DNA from: Tubulanus polymorphus
Taxonomy: Eukaryota; Nemertea; Palaeonemertea; Tubulaniformes; Tubulanidae
Assembly: GCF_964204645.1 (NCBI RefSeq)
Contig: NW_027437466.1
Location: forward strand, 16,817-80,816
Direction: 5' to 3'
DNA length: 64,000 nucleotides
The stretch's first letter is position 1, and every line of letters starts with the position of its first letter. The position numbers and the translations under genes were made by a program. Positions 42,401 through 54,900 of this stretch are shown piece after piece. A model generated the notes under the pieces. The model saw only the letters and a list, made by a program, of their open reading frames with translations, had not been told where the DNA came from and did not search any database.

Positions 42401-45400
42401 GGAGGGAGGGAGGCAGTAGGTCGGTCGTCCGTCCGTTCGCCAGTGTGCCGCTGGTGGTTGTTCGAAAAACGACTAAGTGCTGACCGGGCCTTGATCAGCG
42501 TTACGACCCGGTGCAGTGAGGGAGGGAGGGAGGCACTAGGACAGTCGTCCGCCCGTTCGTCAGTGTGCCGGCGGTGGTTGTTCGAAAAACGACTAAGTGC
42601 TGACCGGGCCATGAACTGCGTTACGACCCGGCACCGGTCAGGAAGGGAGGGAGGGTGGCAGTAGGTCGGTCGTCCGTTCGTTGGTCAGTGTGCCGGCGGT
42701 GGTAGTTCGAAAAACGACTAAGTGCTGACCGGGCCTTGATCAGCGTTACGACCCGGAGCAGTGACGGAGGGAGGGAGGCAGTAGGTCGGTCGTCCGTCCG
42801 TTCGCCAGAGTGCCGCTGGTGGTTGTTCGAAAAACGACTAAGTGCTGACCGGGCCTTGATCAGCGTTACGACCCGGTGCAGTGAGGGAGGGAGGGAGGCA
42901 CTAGGACAGTCGTCCGCCCGTTAGTCAGTGTGTCGGCGGTTGTTGTTCGAAAAACGACTAAGTGCTGACCGGGCCATGAACAGCGTTACGACCCGGCACC
43001 GGTCAGGAAGGGAGGGAGGGTGGCAGTAGGTCGGTCGTCCGTTCGTTGGTCAGTGTGCCGGCGGTGGTAGTTCGAAAAACGACTAAGTGCTGACCGGGCC
43101 TTGATCAACGTTACGACCCGGAGCATTGAGGGAGGGAGGGAGGCAGTAGGTCGGTCGTCCGTCCGTTCGCCAGTGTGCCGCTGGTGGTTGTTCGAAAAAC
43201 GACTAAGTGCTGACCGGGCCTTGATCAGCGTTACGACCCGGAGCAGTGAGGGAGGGAGGGAGGCAGTAGGTCGGTCGTCCATCCGTTCGTCAGTGTGTCG
43301 GCGGTTGCTGTTTGAAAAACGACTAAGTGCTGACCGGGCCATGAACAGCGTTACGACCCGGCACCGGTCAGGAAGGGAGGGAGGGAGGCAGTAGGTCGGT
43401 CGTCCATCCGTTCGTCAGTGTGCCGGCGGTGGTTGTTCGAAAAACGACTAAGTGCTGACCGGGCCTTGATCAGCGTTACCACCCGGAGCAGTGAGGGAGG
43501 GAGGGAGGCAGTAGGTCGGTCGTCCATCCGTTCGTCAGTGTGTCGGCGGTTGCTGTTTGAAAAACGACTAAGTGCTGACCGGGCCATGAACAGCGTTACG
43601 ACCCGGCACCGGTCAGGAAGGGAGGGAGGGAGGCAGTAGGTCGGTCGTCCATCCGTTCGTCAGTGTGCCGGCGGTGGTTGTTCGAAAAACGACTAAGTGC
43701 TGACCGGGCCTTGATTAGCGTTACCACCCGGTGCAGTGAGGGAGGGAGGGAGGCACTAGGACAGTCGTCCGCCCGTTAGTCAGTGTGTCGGCGGTTGTTG
43801 TTCGAAAAACGACTAAGTGCTGACCGGGTCTTGATCAGCGTTACGACCCGCAGCAGTGAGGGAGGGAGGGAGGCAGTAGGTCGGTCGTCCATCCGGTCGT
43901 TAGTGTGCCGGCGGTGGTTGTTCGAAAAACGACTAAGTGCTGACCGGGCCTTGATCAGCGTTACGACCCGGAGCAGTGAGGGAGGGAGGGAGGCAGTAGG
44001 TCGGTCGTCCGTCCGTTCGCCAGTGTGCCGCTGGTGGTTGTTCGAAAAACGACTAAGTGCTGACCGGGCCTTGATCAGCGTTACGACCCGGTGCAGTGAG
44101 GGAGGGAGGGAGGCACTATGACAGTCGTCCGCCCGTTAGTCAGTGTGTCGGCGGTTGTTGTTCGAAAAACGACTAAGTGCTGACCGGGCCTAGATCAGCG
44201 TTACGACCCGGTGCAGTGAGGGAGGGAGAGAGGCAGTAGGTCGGTCGTCCGTCCGGTCGTCAGTGTGCCGGCGGTGGTTGTTCGAAAAACGACTAAGTGC
44301 TGACCGGGCCTTGATCAGCGTAACGACCCGGTGCAGTGAGGGAGGGAGGGAGGGAGGGAGGCAGTAGGTCGGTCGTCCATCCGTTCGTCAGTGTGCCGGC
44401 GGTGGTAGTTCGAAAAACGACTAAGTGCTGACCGGGCCTTGATCAGCGTTACGACCCGGTGCAGTGAGGGAGGGAGAGAGGCAGTAGGTCGGTCGTCCGT
44501 CCGGTCGTCAGTGTGCCGGCGGTGGTTGTTCGAAAAACGACTAAGTGCTGACCGGGCCTTGATCAGCGTTACGACCCGGTGCAGTGAGGGAGGGAGGGAG
44601 GCAGTAGGTCGGTCGTCCGTCCGTTCGTCAGTGTGCCGGCGGTGGTTGTTCGAAAAACGACTAAGTGCTGACCGGGCCATGAACAGCGTTACGACCCGGC
44701 ACCGGTCAGGGAGGGAGGGAGGCAGTAGGTCGGTCGTCCATCCGTTCGTCAGTGTGCCGGCGGTGGTTATTCGAAAAACGACTAAGTGCTGACCGGGCCT
44801 TGATCAGCGTTGCGACCCGGTGCCTGTGAGGGAGGGAGGGAGGCAGTAGGTCGGTCGTCCATCCGTTCGTCAGTGTGTCGGCGGTTGCTGTTCGAAAAAC
44901 GACTAAGTGCTGACCGGCCATGAACAGCGTTACGACCCGGCACCGGTCAGGAAGGGAGGGAGGGTGGCAGTAGGTCGGTCGTCCGTCCGTTCGTCAGTGT
45001 GCCGGCGGTGGTTGTTCGAAAAACGACTAAGTGCTGACCGGGCCTTGATCAGCGTTACGACCCGGTGCAGTGATGGAGAGGGAGAGGTCGGTCGTCCGTC
45101 CGTTCGTCAGTGTGCCGGCGGTGGTTGTTCGAAAAACGACTAAGTGCTGACCGGATCTTGATCAGCATTACGACCCGGTGCAGTGAGGGAGGGAGGGAGG
45201 GAGGCAGTAGGTCGGTCGTCCATCCGTTCGTCAGTGTGCCGGCGGTGGTAGTTCGAAAAACGACTAAGTGCTGACCGGGCCTTGATCAGCGTTACGACCC
45301 GGTGCAGTGAGGAAGGGAGGGAGGCAGTAGGTCGGTCGTCCGTCCGTTCGCCAGTGTGCCGCTGGTGGTTGTTCGAAAAACGACTAAGTGCTGACCGGGC

Positions 45401-46945
45401 CTTGATCAACGTTACGACCCGGAGCAGTGAGGGAGGGAGGGAGGCAGTAGGTCGGTCGTCCGTCCGTTCGCCAGTGTGCCGCTGGTGGTTGTTCGAAAAA
45501 CGACTAAGTGCTGACCGGGCCTTGATCAGCGTTACGACCCGGTGCAGTGAGGGAGGGAGGGAGGCATTAGGACAGTCGTCCGCCCGTTAGTCAGTGTGTC
45601 GGCGGTTGTTGTTCGAAAAACGACTAAGTGCTGACCGGGCCATGAACAGCGTTACGACCCGGCACCGGTCAGGAAGGGAGGGAGGGAGGCAGTAGGTCGG
45701 TCGTCCATTCGTTCGTCAGTGTGCCGCTGGTGGTTGTTCGAAAAACGACTAAGTGCTGACCGGGCCTTGATCAGCGTTACGACCCGGAGCAGTGAGGGAG
45801 GGAGGGAGGCAGTAGGTCGGTCGTCCGTCCGTTCGCCAGTGTGCCGCTGGTGGTTGTTCGAAAAACGACTAAGTGCTGACCGGGCCTTGATCAGCGTTAC
45901 GACCCGGTGCAGTGATGGAGAGGGAGAGGTCGGTCGTCCGTCCGTTCGTCAGTGTGCCGGCGGTGGTTGTTCGAAAAACGACTAAGTGCTGACCGGATCT
46001 TGATCAGCATTACGACCCGGTGCAGTGAGGGAGGGAGGGAGGGAGGCAGTAGGTCGGTCGTCCATCCGTTCGTCAGTGTGCCGGCGGTGGTAGTTCGAAA
46101 AACGACTAAGTGCTGACCGGGCCTTGATCAGCGTTACGACCCGGTGCAGTGAGGAAGGGAGGGAGGCAGTAGGTCGGTCGTCCGTCCGTTCGCCAGTGTG
46201 CCGCTGGTGGTTGTTCGAAAAACGACTAAGTGCTGACCGGGCCTTGATCAACGTTACGACCCGGAGCAGTGAGGGAGGGAGGGAGGCAGTAGGTCGGTCG
46301 TCCGTCCGTTCGCCAGTGTGCCGCTGGTGGTTGTTCGAAAAACGACTAAGTGCTGACCGGGCCTTGATCAGCGTTACGACCCGGTGCAGTGAGGGAGGGA
46401 GGGAGGCATTAGGACAGTCGTCCGCCCGTTAGTCAGTGTGTCGGCGGTTGTTGTTCGAAAAACGACTAAGTGCTGACCGGGCCATGAACAGCGTTACGAC
46501 CCGGCACCGGTCAGGAAGGGAGGGAGGGAGGCAGTAGGTCGGTCGTCCATTCGTTCGTCAGTGTGCCGCTGGTGGTTGTTCGAAAAACGACTAAGTGCTG
46601 ACCGGGCCTTGATCAGCGTTACGACCCGGAGCAGTGAGGGAGGGAGGGAGGCAGTAGGTCGGTCGTCCGTCCGTTCGCCAGTGTGCCGCTGGTGGTTGTT
46701 CGAAAAACGACTAAGTGCTGACCGGGCCTTGATCAGCGTTACGACCCGGTGCAGTGAGGGAGGGAGGGAGGCACTAGGACAGTCGTCCGCCCGTTAGTCA
46801 GTGTGTCGGCGGTTGTTGTTCGATAAACGACTAAGTGCTGACCGGGCCATGAACAGCGTTACGACCCGGCACCGGTCAGGAAAGGAGGGAGGGAGGCAGT
46901 AGGTCGGTCGTCCATCCGTTCGTCAGTGTGCCGGCGGTGGTTGTT
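39470..46945 (+). repeat. Second-generation tandem duplication, first copy
   Basis: It matches 46946-54900 in order, starting at the distinctive TGCTCACCGGG unit (39485 and 46961). The offset is 7,475-7,476, becoming 7,596 after one extra monomer at about 49,610-49,730. It spans the end of the large 33-44-kb block, so it post-dates or crosses that duplication. Confidence 0.85.
45072..46755 (+). repeat. 842-bp higher-order unit, tandem pair
   Basis: GATGGAGAGGGAGAGGTCGG marks unit starts at 45072 and 45914. All following variant monomers repeat at the same 842-bp offset. The marker recurs at about 53876 and 55942, where later blocks carry one copy each. Confidence 0.85.
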
Positions 46946-49900
46946 CGAAAAACGACTAAGTGCTCACCGGGCCTTGATCAGCGTTACGACCTGGAGCAGT
47001 GAAGGAGGAAGGGGGACAGTAGGTCGGTCGTCCGTCCGTTCGTCAGTATGCCGGCGGTGGTTGTTCAAAAAACGACCAAGTGCTGACCAGGCCTTGATCA
47101 GCGTTACGACCCGGCACTGGTCAGGGAGGGAGGGAGGGAGGCAGTAGGTCGGTCATCCGTCCGTTCGTCAGAGTGCCGGCGGTAGCTGTTCGAAAAACGA
47201 CTAAGTGCTGACCGGGCCTTGATCAGCGTTACGACCCGGCGCAGTGAGGGAGGGAGGGAGGGAGGCAGTAGGTCGGTCGTCCATCCGTTTGTCAGTGTGC
47301 CGGCGGTGGTTGTTCGAAAAACGACTAAGTTCTGACCGGGCCTTGATCAGCGTTACGACCCGGTGCAGTGAGGGAGGGAGGGAGGCACTAGGACAGTCGT
47401 CCGCCCGTTAGTCAGTGTGTCGGCGGTTGTTGTTCGAAAAACGACTAAGTGCTGACCGGGCCATGAACAGCGTTACGACCCGGCACCGGTCAGGAAGGGA
47501 GGGAGGGTGGCAGTAGGTCGGTCGTCCGTCCGTTCGTCAGTGTGCCGGCGGTGGTTGTTCGAAAAACGACTAAGTGCTGACCGGGCCTTAATCAGCGTTA
47601 CGACCCGGCACCGGTCAGGGAGGGAGGGAGGGAGGCAGTAGGTCGGTCGTCCGTCCGTTCGTCAGTGTGCCGGCGGTGGTTGTTCGAAAAACGACTAAGT
47701 GCTGACCGGGCCTTGATCAGCGTTACGACCCGGAGCAGTGAGGGAGGGAGAGAGGCAGTAGGTCGGTCGTCCGTCCGTTCGCCAGTGTGCCGGCGGTGGT
47801 TTTTCGAAAAACGACTAAGCGCTGACCGGGCCTTAATCAGCGTTACGACCCGGAGCATTGAGGGAGGGAGGGAGGCAGTAGGTCGGTCGTCCGTCCGTTT
47901 GTCAGTGTGCCGGCAGTGATGGTTGTTCGAAAAACGACTAAGGGCTGACTGGGCCTTGATCAGCGTTACGACTTGGCAATGGCCAGGGAGGGAGGGATGG
48001 AGGTAGTAGGTCGGTCGTCCGTCCGTTCGTCAGTGTGCCAGCAGTACTGGTTGTTCGAAAAACAATTAAGTGCTGACCGGGCCTTGATCAGCGTTATGAC
48101 CCGGCGCAGGTCAGGGAGGGAGGGAGGGAGGCAGTAGGTCGGTCGTCCGTCCGTTCGTCAGTGTGCCGGCAGTACTGGTTGTTCGAAAAACAATTAAGTG
48201 CTGACCGGGCCTTGATCAGCGTTACGACCCGGAGCAGTGAGGGAGGGAGGGAGGGAGGGAGGCAGTAGGTCGGTCGTCCGTCCGTTTGTCAGTGTGCCGG
48301 CAGTGATGGTTGTTCGAAAAACGACTAAGGGCTGACCGGGCCTTGATCAGCGTTACGACCCGGAACAGTGAGGGAGGGAGGGAGTCAGTAGGTAGGTCGT
48401 TCGTCCGTTCGTCAGTGTTCCGGCAGTGGTGGTTCGAAAAACGACTAAGTGCTGACCGGGCCTTGATCAGCGTTACGATCCGGCACCGGTCAGGGAGGGA
48501 GGGAGGGTGGCAGTAGGTCGGTCGTCCGTCCGTTCGTCAGTGTGCCGGCGGTTGTGGTTCGAAAAACGACTAAGTGCTGACCGGGCCTTGATCAGCGTTA
48601 CGACCCGGCACTGGTCAGGGAGGGAGGGAGGGAGGAAGGCAGTATATCGGTCATTCGAAAAACGACTAAGTGCTGACCGGGCCTTGATCAGCATTACGAC
48701 CCGCCCCAGTGAGGGAGGGAGAGAGGGAGGCAGTAGGTCGGTCGTCAGTCCGTTCGTCAGTGTGCCGGTGGTAGTTGTTCGAAAAATGACTAAGTGCTGA
48801 CCGGGCCTTGATCAGCGTTACGACCCGGCACCGGTCAGGGAGGGAGAGAGGGAGGCAGTAGGTCGGTCGTCCGTCCGTTCGGCAGTGTGCCGGCGGTAGT
48901 TGTTCGAAAAATGACTAAGTGCTGACCGGGCCATGATCAGCGTGACGTTTCGGCACCGGTCAGGGGGGTATGGAGGTAGTAGATCGGGCGTCCGTCCGTT
49001 CGTCAGTGTGCCGGCAGTGATGGTTGTTCGAAAAACGACTAAGTGCTGACCGGGCCTTGATCAGCGTTACGACCCGGCGCAGTGAGGGAGGGAGGCTCAC
49101 ACCAGGAGAGTCGTCGCTGGTAAGGGAGGGAGGGAGGGAGGCAGTAGGTCGGTCGTCCGTCCTTTCGTCAGTGTGCCGGCAGTGATGGTTGTTCGAAAAA
49201 CGACTAAGTGCTGACATGGCCTTGATCAGCGTTACGACCCGGCGCAGTGAGGGAGGGAGGCAGGCACCAGGACAGTCGTCCGCCCGTTAGTCAGTCTACC
49301 GGCATTGGTGGTTCGAAACACGACTAAGTGCTGACCGGGCCTTGATCAGCGTTACGAACCGCCGCCGGTAAGGGAGGGAGGGAGGGAGGGAGGCAGTAGG
49401 TCGGTCGTCTGTCCGTTCGTCAGTGTGCCGGCGGTGGTTGTTCGAAAAACGACTCAGTGCTGACCGGGCCTTGATCAGCGTTACGACCCGGACCAGTGAG
49501 GGAGGGAGGGAGGTTGGCAGTAGGTCGGTCGTCCGTCCGTTCGTCAGTGTGCCGGCGGTGGTGGTTCGAAAAACGACTAAGTGCTGACCGGGCTTTGATC
49601 AGCGTTACGACCCGGTATCGGTCAGGGAGGGAGGGAGGCAGTAGGTCGGTCGTCCGTCCGTTCGTCAGTGTGCCGGCGGTGGTTGTTCGAAAAACGACTA
49701 AGTGCTGACCGGGCCTTGATCAGCGTTACGACCCGGAGCAGTGAGGGAGGGAGGAAGGCAGTAGGTGGGTCGTCCGTCCGTTCGTCAGTGTGCCGGCAGT
49801 GCTGGTTGTTCGAAAAACGATTAAGTGCTGACCGGGCCTTGATCAGCGTTACGACCCGGAGCAGTGAGGGAGGGAGGGAGGCAGTAGGTCGGTCGTCCGT

Positions 49901-52900
49901 CCGTTCGCCAGTGTGCCGCTGGTGGTTGTTCGAAAAACGACTAAGTGCTGACCGGGCCTTGATCAGCGTTACGACCCGGAGCAGTGAGGGAGGGAGGGAG
50001 GGAGGGAGGCAGTAGGTCGGTCGTCCGTCCGTTCGCCAGTGTGCCGCTGGTGGTTGTTCGAAAAACGACTAAGTGCTGACCGGGCCTTGATCAGCGTTAC
50101 GACCCGGTGCAGTGAGGGAGGGAGGGAGGCACTAGGACAGTCGTCCGCCCGTTCGTCAGTGTGCCGGCGGTGGTTGTTCGAAAAACGACTAAGTGCTGAC
50201 CGGGCCATGAACTGCGTTACGACCCGGCACCGGTCAGGAAGGGAGGGAGGGTGGCAGTAGGTCGGTCGTCCGTTCGTTGGTCAGTGTGCCGGCGGTGGTA
50301 GTTCGAAAAACGACTAAGTGCTGACCGGGCCTTGATCAGCGTTACGACCCGGAGCAGTGACGGAGGGAGGGAGGCAGTAGGTCGGTCGTCCGTCCGTTCG
50401 CCAGAGTGCCGCTGGTGGTTGTTCGAAAAACGACTAAGTGCTGACCGGGCCTTGATCAGCGTTACGACCCGGTGCAGTGAGGGAGGGAGGGAGGCACTAG
50501 GACAGTCGTCCGCCCGTTAGTCAGTGTGTCGGCGGTTGTTGTTCGAAAAACGACTAAGTGCTGACCGGGCCATGAACAGCGTTACGACCCGGCACCGGTC
50601 AGGAAGGGAGGGAGGGTGGCAGTAGGTCGGTCGTCCGTTCGTTGGTCAGTGTGCCGGCGGTGGTAGTTCGAAAAACGACTAAGTGCTGACCGGGCCTTGA
50701 TCAACGTTACGACCCGGAGCATTGAGGGAGGGAGGGAGGCAGTAGGTCGGTCGTCCGTCCGTTCGCCAGTGTGCCGCTGGTGGTTGTTCGAAAAACGACT
50801 AAGTGCTGACCGGGCCTTGATCAGCGTTACGACCCGGAGCAGTGAGGGAGGGAGGGAGGCAGTAGGTCGGTCGTCCATCCGTTCGTCAGTGTGTCGGCGG
50901 TTGCTGTTTGAAAAACGACTAAGTGCTGACCGGGCCATGAACAGCGTTACGACCCGGCACCGGTCAGGAAGGGAGGGAGGGAGGCAGTAGGTCGGTCGTC
51001 CATCCGTTCGTCAGTGTGCCGGCGGTGGTTGTTCGAAAAACGACTAAGTGCTGACCGGGCCTTGATCAGCGTTACCACCCGGAGCAGTGAGGGAGGGAGG
51101 GAGGCAGTAGGTCGGTCGTCCATCCGTTCGTCAGTGTGTCGGCGGTTGCTGTTTGAAAAACGACTAAGTGCTGACCGGGCCATGAACAGCGTTACGACCC
51201 GGCACCGGTCAGGAAGGGAGGGAGGGAGGCAGTAGGTCGGTCGTCCATCCGTTCGTCAGTGTGCCGGCGGTGGTTGTTCGAAAAACGACTAAGTGCTGAC
51301 CGGGCCTTGATCAGCGTTACGACCCGGTGCAGTGAGGGAGGGAGGGAGGCACTAGGACAGTCGTCCGCCCGTTAGTCAGTGTGTCGGCGGTTGTTGTTCG
51401 AAAAACGACTAAGTGCTGACCGGGTCTTGATCAGCGTTACGACCCGCAGCAGTGAGGGAGGGAGGGAGGCAGTAGGTCGGTCGTCCCTCCGGTCGTCAGT
51501 GTGCCGGCGGTGGTTGTTCGAAAAACGACTAAGTGCTGACCGGGCCTTGATCAGCGTTACGACCCGGAGCAGTGAGGGAGGGAGGGAGGCAGTAGGTCGG
51601 TCGTCCGTCCGTTCGCCAGTGTGCCGCTGGTGGTTGTTCGAAAAACGACTAAGTGCTGACCGGGCCTTGATCAGCGTTACGACCCGGTGCAGTGAGGGAG
51701 GGAGGGAGGCACTATGACAGTCGTCCGCCCGTTAGTCAGTGTGTCGGCGGTTGTTGTTCGAAAAACGACTAAGTGCTGACCGGGCCTAGATCAGCGTTAC
51801 GACCCGGTGCAGTGAGGGAGGGAGAGAGGCAGTAGGTCGGTCGTCCGTCCGGTCGTCAGTGTGCCGGCGGTGGTTGTTCGAAAAACGACTAAGTGCTGAC
51901 CGGGCCTTGATCAGCGTAACGACCCGGTGCAGTGAGGGAGGGAGGGAGGGAGGCAGTAGGTCGGTCGTCCATCCGTTCGTCAGTGTGCCGGCGGTGGTAG
52001 TTCGAAAAACGACTAAGTGCTGACCGGGCCTTGATCAGCGTTACGACCCGGTGCAGTGAGGGAGGGAGGGAGGCAGTAGGTCGGTCGTCCGTCCGTTCGT
52101 CAGTGTGCCGGCGGTGGTTGTTCGAAAAACGACTAAGTGCTGACCGGGCCTTGATCAGCGTAACGACCCGGTGCAGTGAGGGAGGGAGGGAGGGAGGCAG
52201 TAGGTCGGTCGTCCATCCGTTCGTCAGTGTGCCGGCGGTGGTAGTTCGAAAAACGACTAAGTGCTGACCGGGCCTTGATCAGCGTTACCACCCGGAGCAG
52301 TGAGGGAGGGAGGGAGGCAGTAGGTCGGTCGTCCATCCGTTCGTCAGTGTGTCGGCGGTTGCTGTTTGAAAAACGACTAAGTGCTGACCGGGCCATGAAC
52401 AGCGTTACGACCCGGCACCGGTCAGGAAGGGAGGGAGGGAGGCAGTAGGTCGGTCGTCCATCCGTTCGTCAGTGTGCCGGCGGTGGTTGTTCGAAAAACG
52501 ACTAAGTGCTGACCGGGCCTTGATCAGCGTTACCACCCGGTGCAGTGAGGGAGGGAGGGAGGCACTAGGACAGTCGTCCGCCCGTTAGTCAGTGTGTCGG
52601 CGGTTGTTGTTCGAAAAACGACTAAGTGCTGACCGGGTCTTGATCAGCGTTACGACCCGCAGCAGTGAGGGAGGGAGGGAGGCAGTAGGTCGGTCGTCCA
52701 TCCGGTCGTCAGTGTGCCGGCGGTGGTTGTTCGAAAAACGACTAAGTGCTGACCGGGCCTTGATCAGCGTTACGACCCGGAGCAGTGAGGGAGGGAGGGA
52801 GGCAGTAGGTCGGTCGTCCGTCCGTTCGCCAGTGTGCCGCTGGTGGTTGTTCGAAAAACGACTAAGTGCTGACCGGGCCTTGATCAGCGTTACGACCCGG

Positions 52901-54900
52901 TGCAGTGAGGGAGGGAGGGAGGCACTATGACAGTCGTCCGCCCGTTAGTCAGTGTGTCGGCGGTTGTTGTTCGAAAAACGACTAAGTGCTGACCGGGCCT
53001 AGATCAGCGTTACGACCCGGTGCAGTGAGGGAGGGAGAGAGGCAGTAGGTCGGTCGTCCGTCCGGTCGTCAGTGTGCCGGCGGTGGTTGTTCGAAAAACG
53101 ACTAAGTGCTGACCGGGCCTTGATCAGCGTAACGACCCGGTGCAGTGAGGGAGGGAGGGAGGGAGGCAGTAGGTCGGTCGTCCATCCGTTCGTCAGTGTG
53201 CCGGCGGTGGTAGTTCGAAAAACGACTAAGTGCTGACCGGGCCTTGATCAGCGTTACGACCCGGTGCAGTGAGGGAGGGAGAGAGGCAGTAGGTCGGTCG
53301 TCCGTCCGGTCGTCAGTGTGCCGGCGGTGGTTGTTCGAAAAACGACTAAGTGCTGACCGGGCCTTGATCAGCGTTACGACCCGGTGCAGTGAGGGAGGGA
53401 GGGAGGCAGTAGGTCGGTCGTCCGTCCGTTCGTCAGTGTGCCGGCGGTGGTTGTTCGAAAAACGACTAAGTGCTGACCGGGCCATGAACAGCGTTACGAC
53501 CCGGCACCGGTCAGGGAGGGAGGGAGGCAGTAGGTCGGTCGTCCATCCGTTCGTCAGTGTGCCGGCGGTGGTTATTCGAAAAACGACTAAGTGCTGACCG
53601 GGCCTTGATCAGCGTTGCGACCCGGTGCTGTGAGGGAGGGAGGGAGGCAGTAGGTCGGTCGTCCATCCGTTCGTCAGTGTGTCGGCGGTTGCTGTTCGAA
53701 AAACGACTAAGTGCTGACCGGGCCATGAACAGCGTTACGACCCGGCACCGGTCAGGAAGGGAGGGAGGGTGGCAGTAGGTCGGTCGTCCGTCCGTTCGTC
53801 AGTGTGCCGGCGGTGGTTGTTCGAAAAACGACTAAGTGCTGACCGGGCCTTGATCAGCGTAACGACCCGGTGCAGTGATGGAGAGGGAGAGGTCGGTCGT
53901 CCGTCCGTTCGTCAGTGTGCCGGCGGTGGTTGTTCGAAAAACGACTAAGTGCTGACCGGATCTTGATCAGCATTACGACCCGGTGCAGTGAGGGAGGGAG
54001 GGAGGGAGGCAGTAGGTCGGTCGTCCATCCGTTCGTCAGTGTGCCGGCGGTGGTAGTTCGAAAAACGACTAAGTGCTGACCGGGCCTTGATCAGCGTTAC
54101 GACCCGGTGCAGTGAGGAAGGGAGGGAGGCAGTAGGTCGGTCGTCCGTCCGTTCGCCAGTGTGCCGCTGGTGGTTGTTCGAAAAACGACTAAGTGCTGAC
54201 CGGGCCTTGATCAACGTTACGACCCGGAGCAGTGAGGGAGGGAGGGAGGCAGTAGGTCGGTCGTCCGTCCGTTCGCCAGTGTGCCGCTGGTGGTTGTTCG
54301 AAAAACGACTAAGTGCTGACCGGGCCTTGATCAGCGTTACGACCCGGTGCAGTGAGGGAGGGAGGGAGGCATTAGGACAGTCGTCCGCCCGTTAGTCAGT
54401 GTGTCGGCGGTTGTTGTTCGAAAAACGACTAAGTGCTGACCGGGCCATGAACAGCGTTACGACCCGGCACCGGTCAGGAAGGGAGGGAGGGAGGCAGTAG
54501 GTCGGTCGTCCATTCGTTCGTCAGTGTGCCGCTGGTGGTTGTTCGAAAAACGACTAAGTGCTGACCGGGCCTTGATCAGCGTTACGACCCGGAGCAGTGA
54601 GGGAGGGAGGGAGGCAGTAGGTCGGTCGTCCGTCCGTTCGCCAGTGTGCCGCTGGTGGTTGTTCGAAAAACGACTAAGTGCTGACCGGGCCTTGATCAGC
54701 GTTACGACCCGGTGCAGTGAGGGAGGGAGGGAGGCACTAGGACAGTCGTCCGCCCGTTAGTCAGTGTGTCGGCGGTTGTTGTTCGATAAACGACTAAGTG
54801 CTGACCGGGCCATGAACAGCGTTACGACCCGGCACCGGTCAGGAAAGGAGGGAGGGAGGCAGTAGGTCGGTCGTCCATCCGTTCGTCAGTGTGCCGGCGG
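46946..54900 (+). repeat. Second-generation tandem duplication, second copy
   Basis: Copy of 39470-46945 with three whole-unit differences: +121 bp at about 49.6 kb, a +1,213-bp local duplication (51379 repeated at 52592), and a single copy where the first has an 842-bp pair (45.1-46.8 kb). Ends near the GGTGCTGTGAGGG unit at about 54,950. Confidence 0.8.

Larger units (their letters stand above)
33023..44190 (+). repeat. Large tandem duplication, second copy (about 11.2 kb)
   Basis: Counterpart of 20106-32980. The start joint has GAGGGAGGCAGTAGG where the first copy has GAGTTTGGCAGTAGG, so the breakpoint lies just before about 33023. It lacks the internal 1.6-kb extra copy found at 30491-32108. 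Confidence 0.9.
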
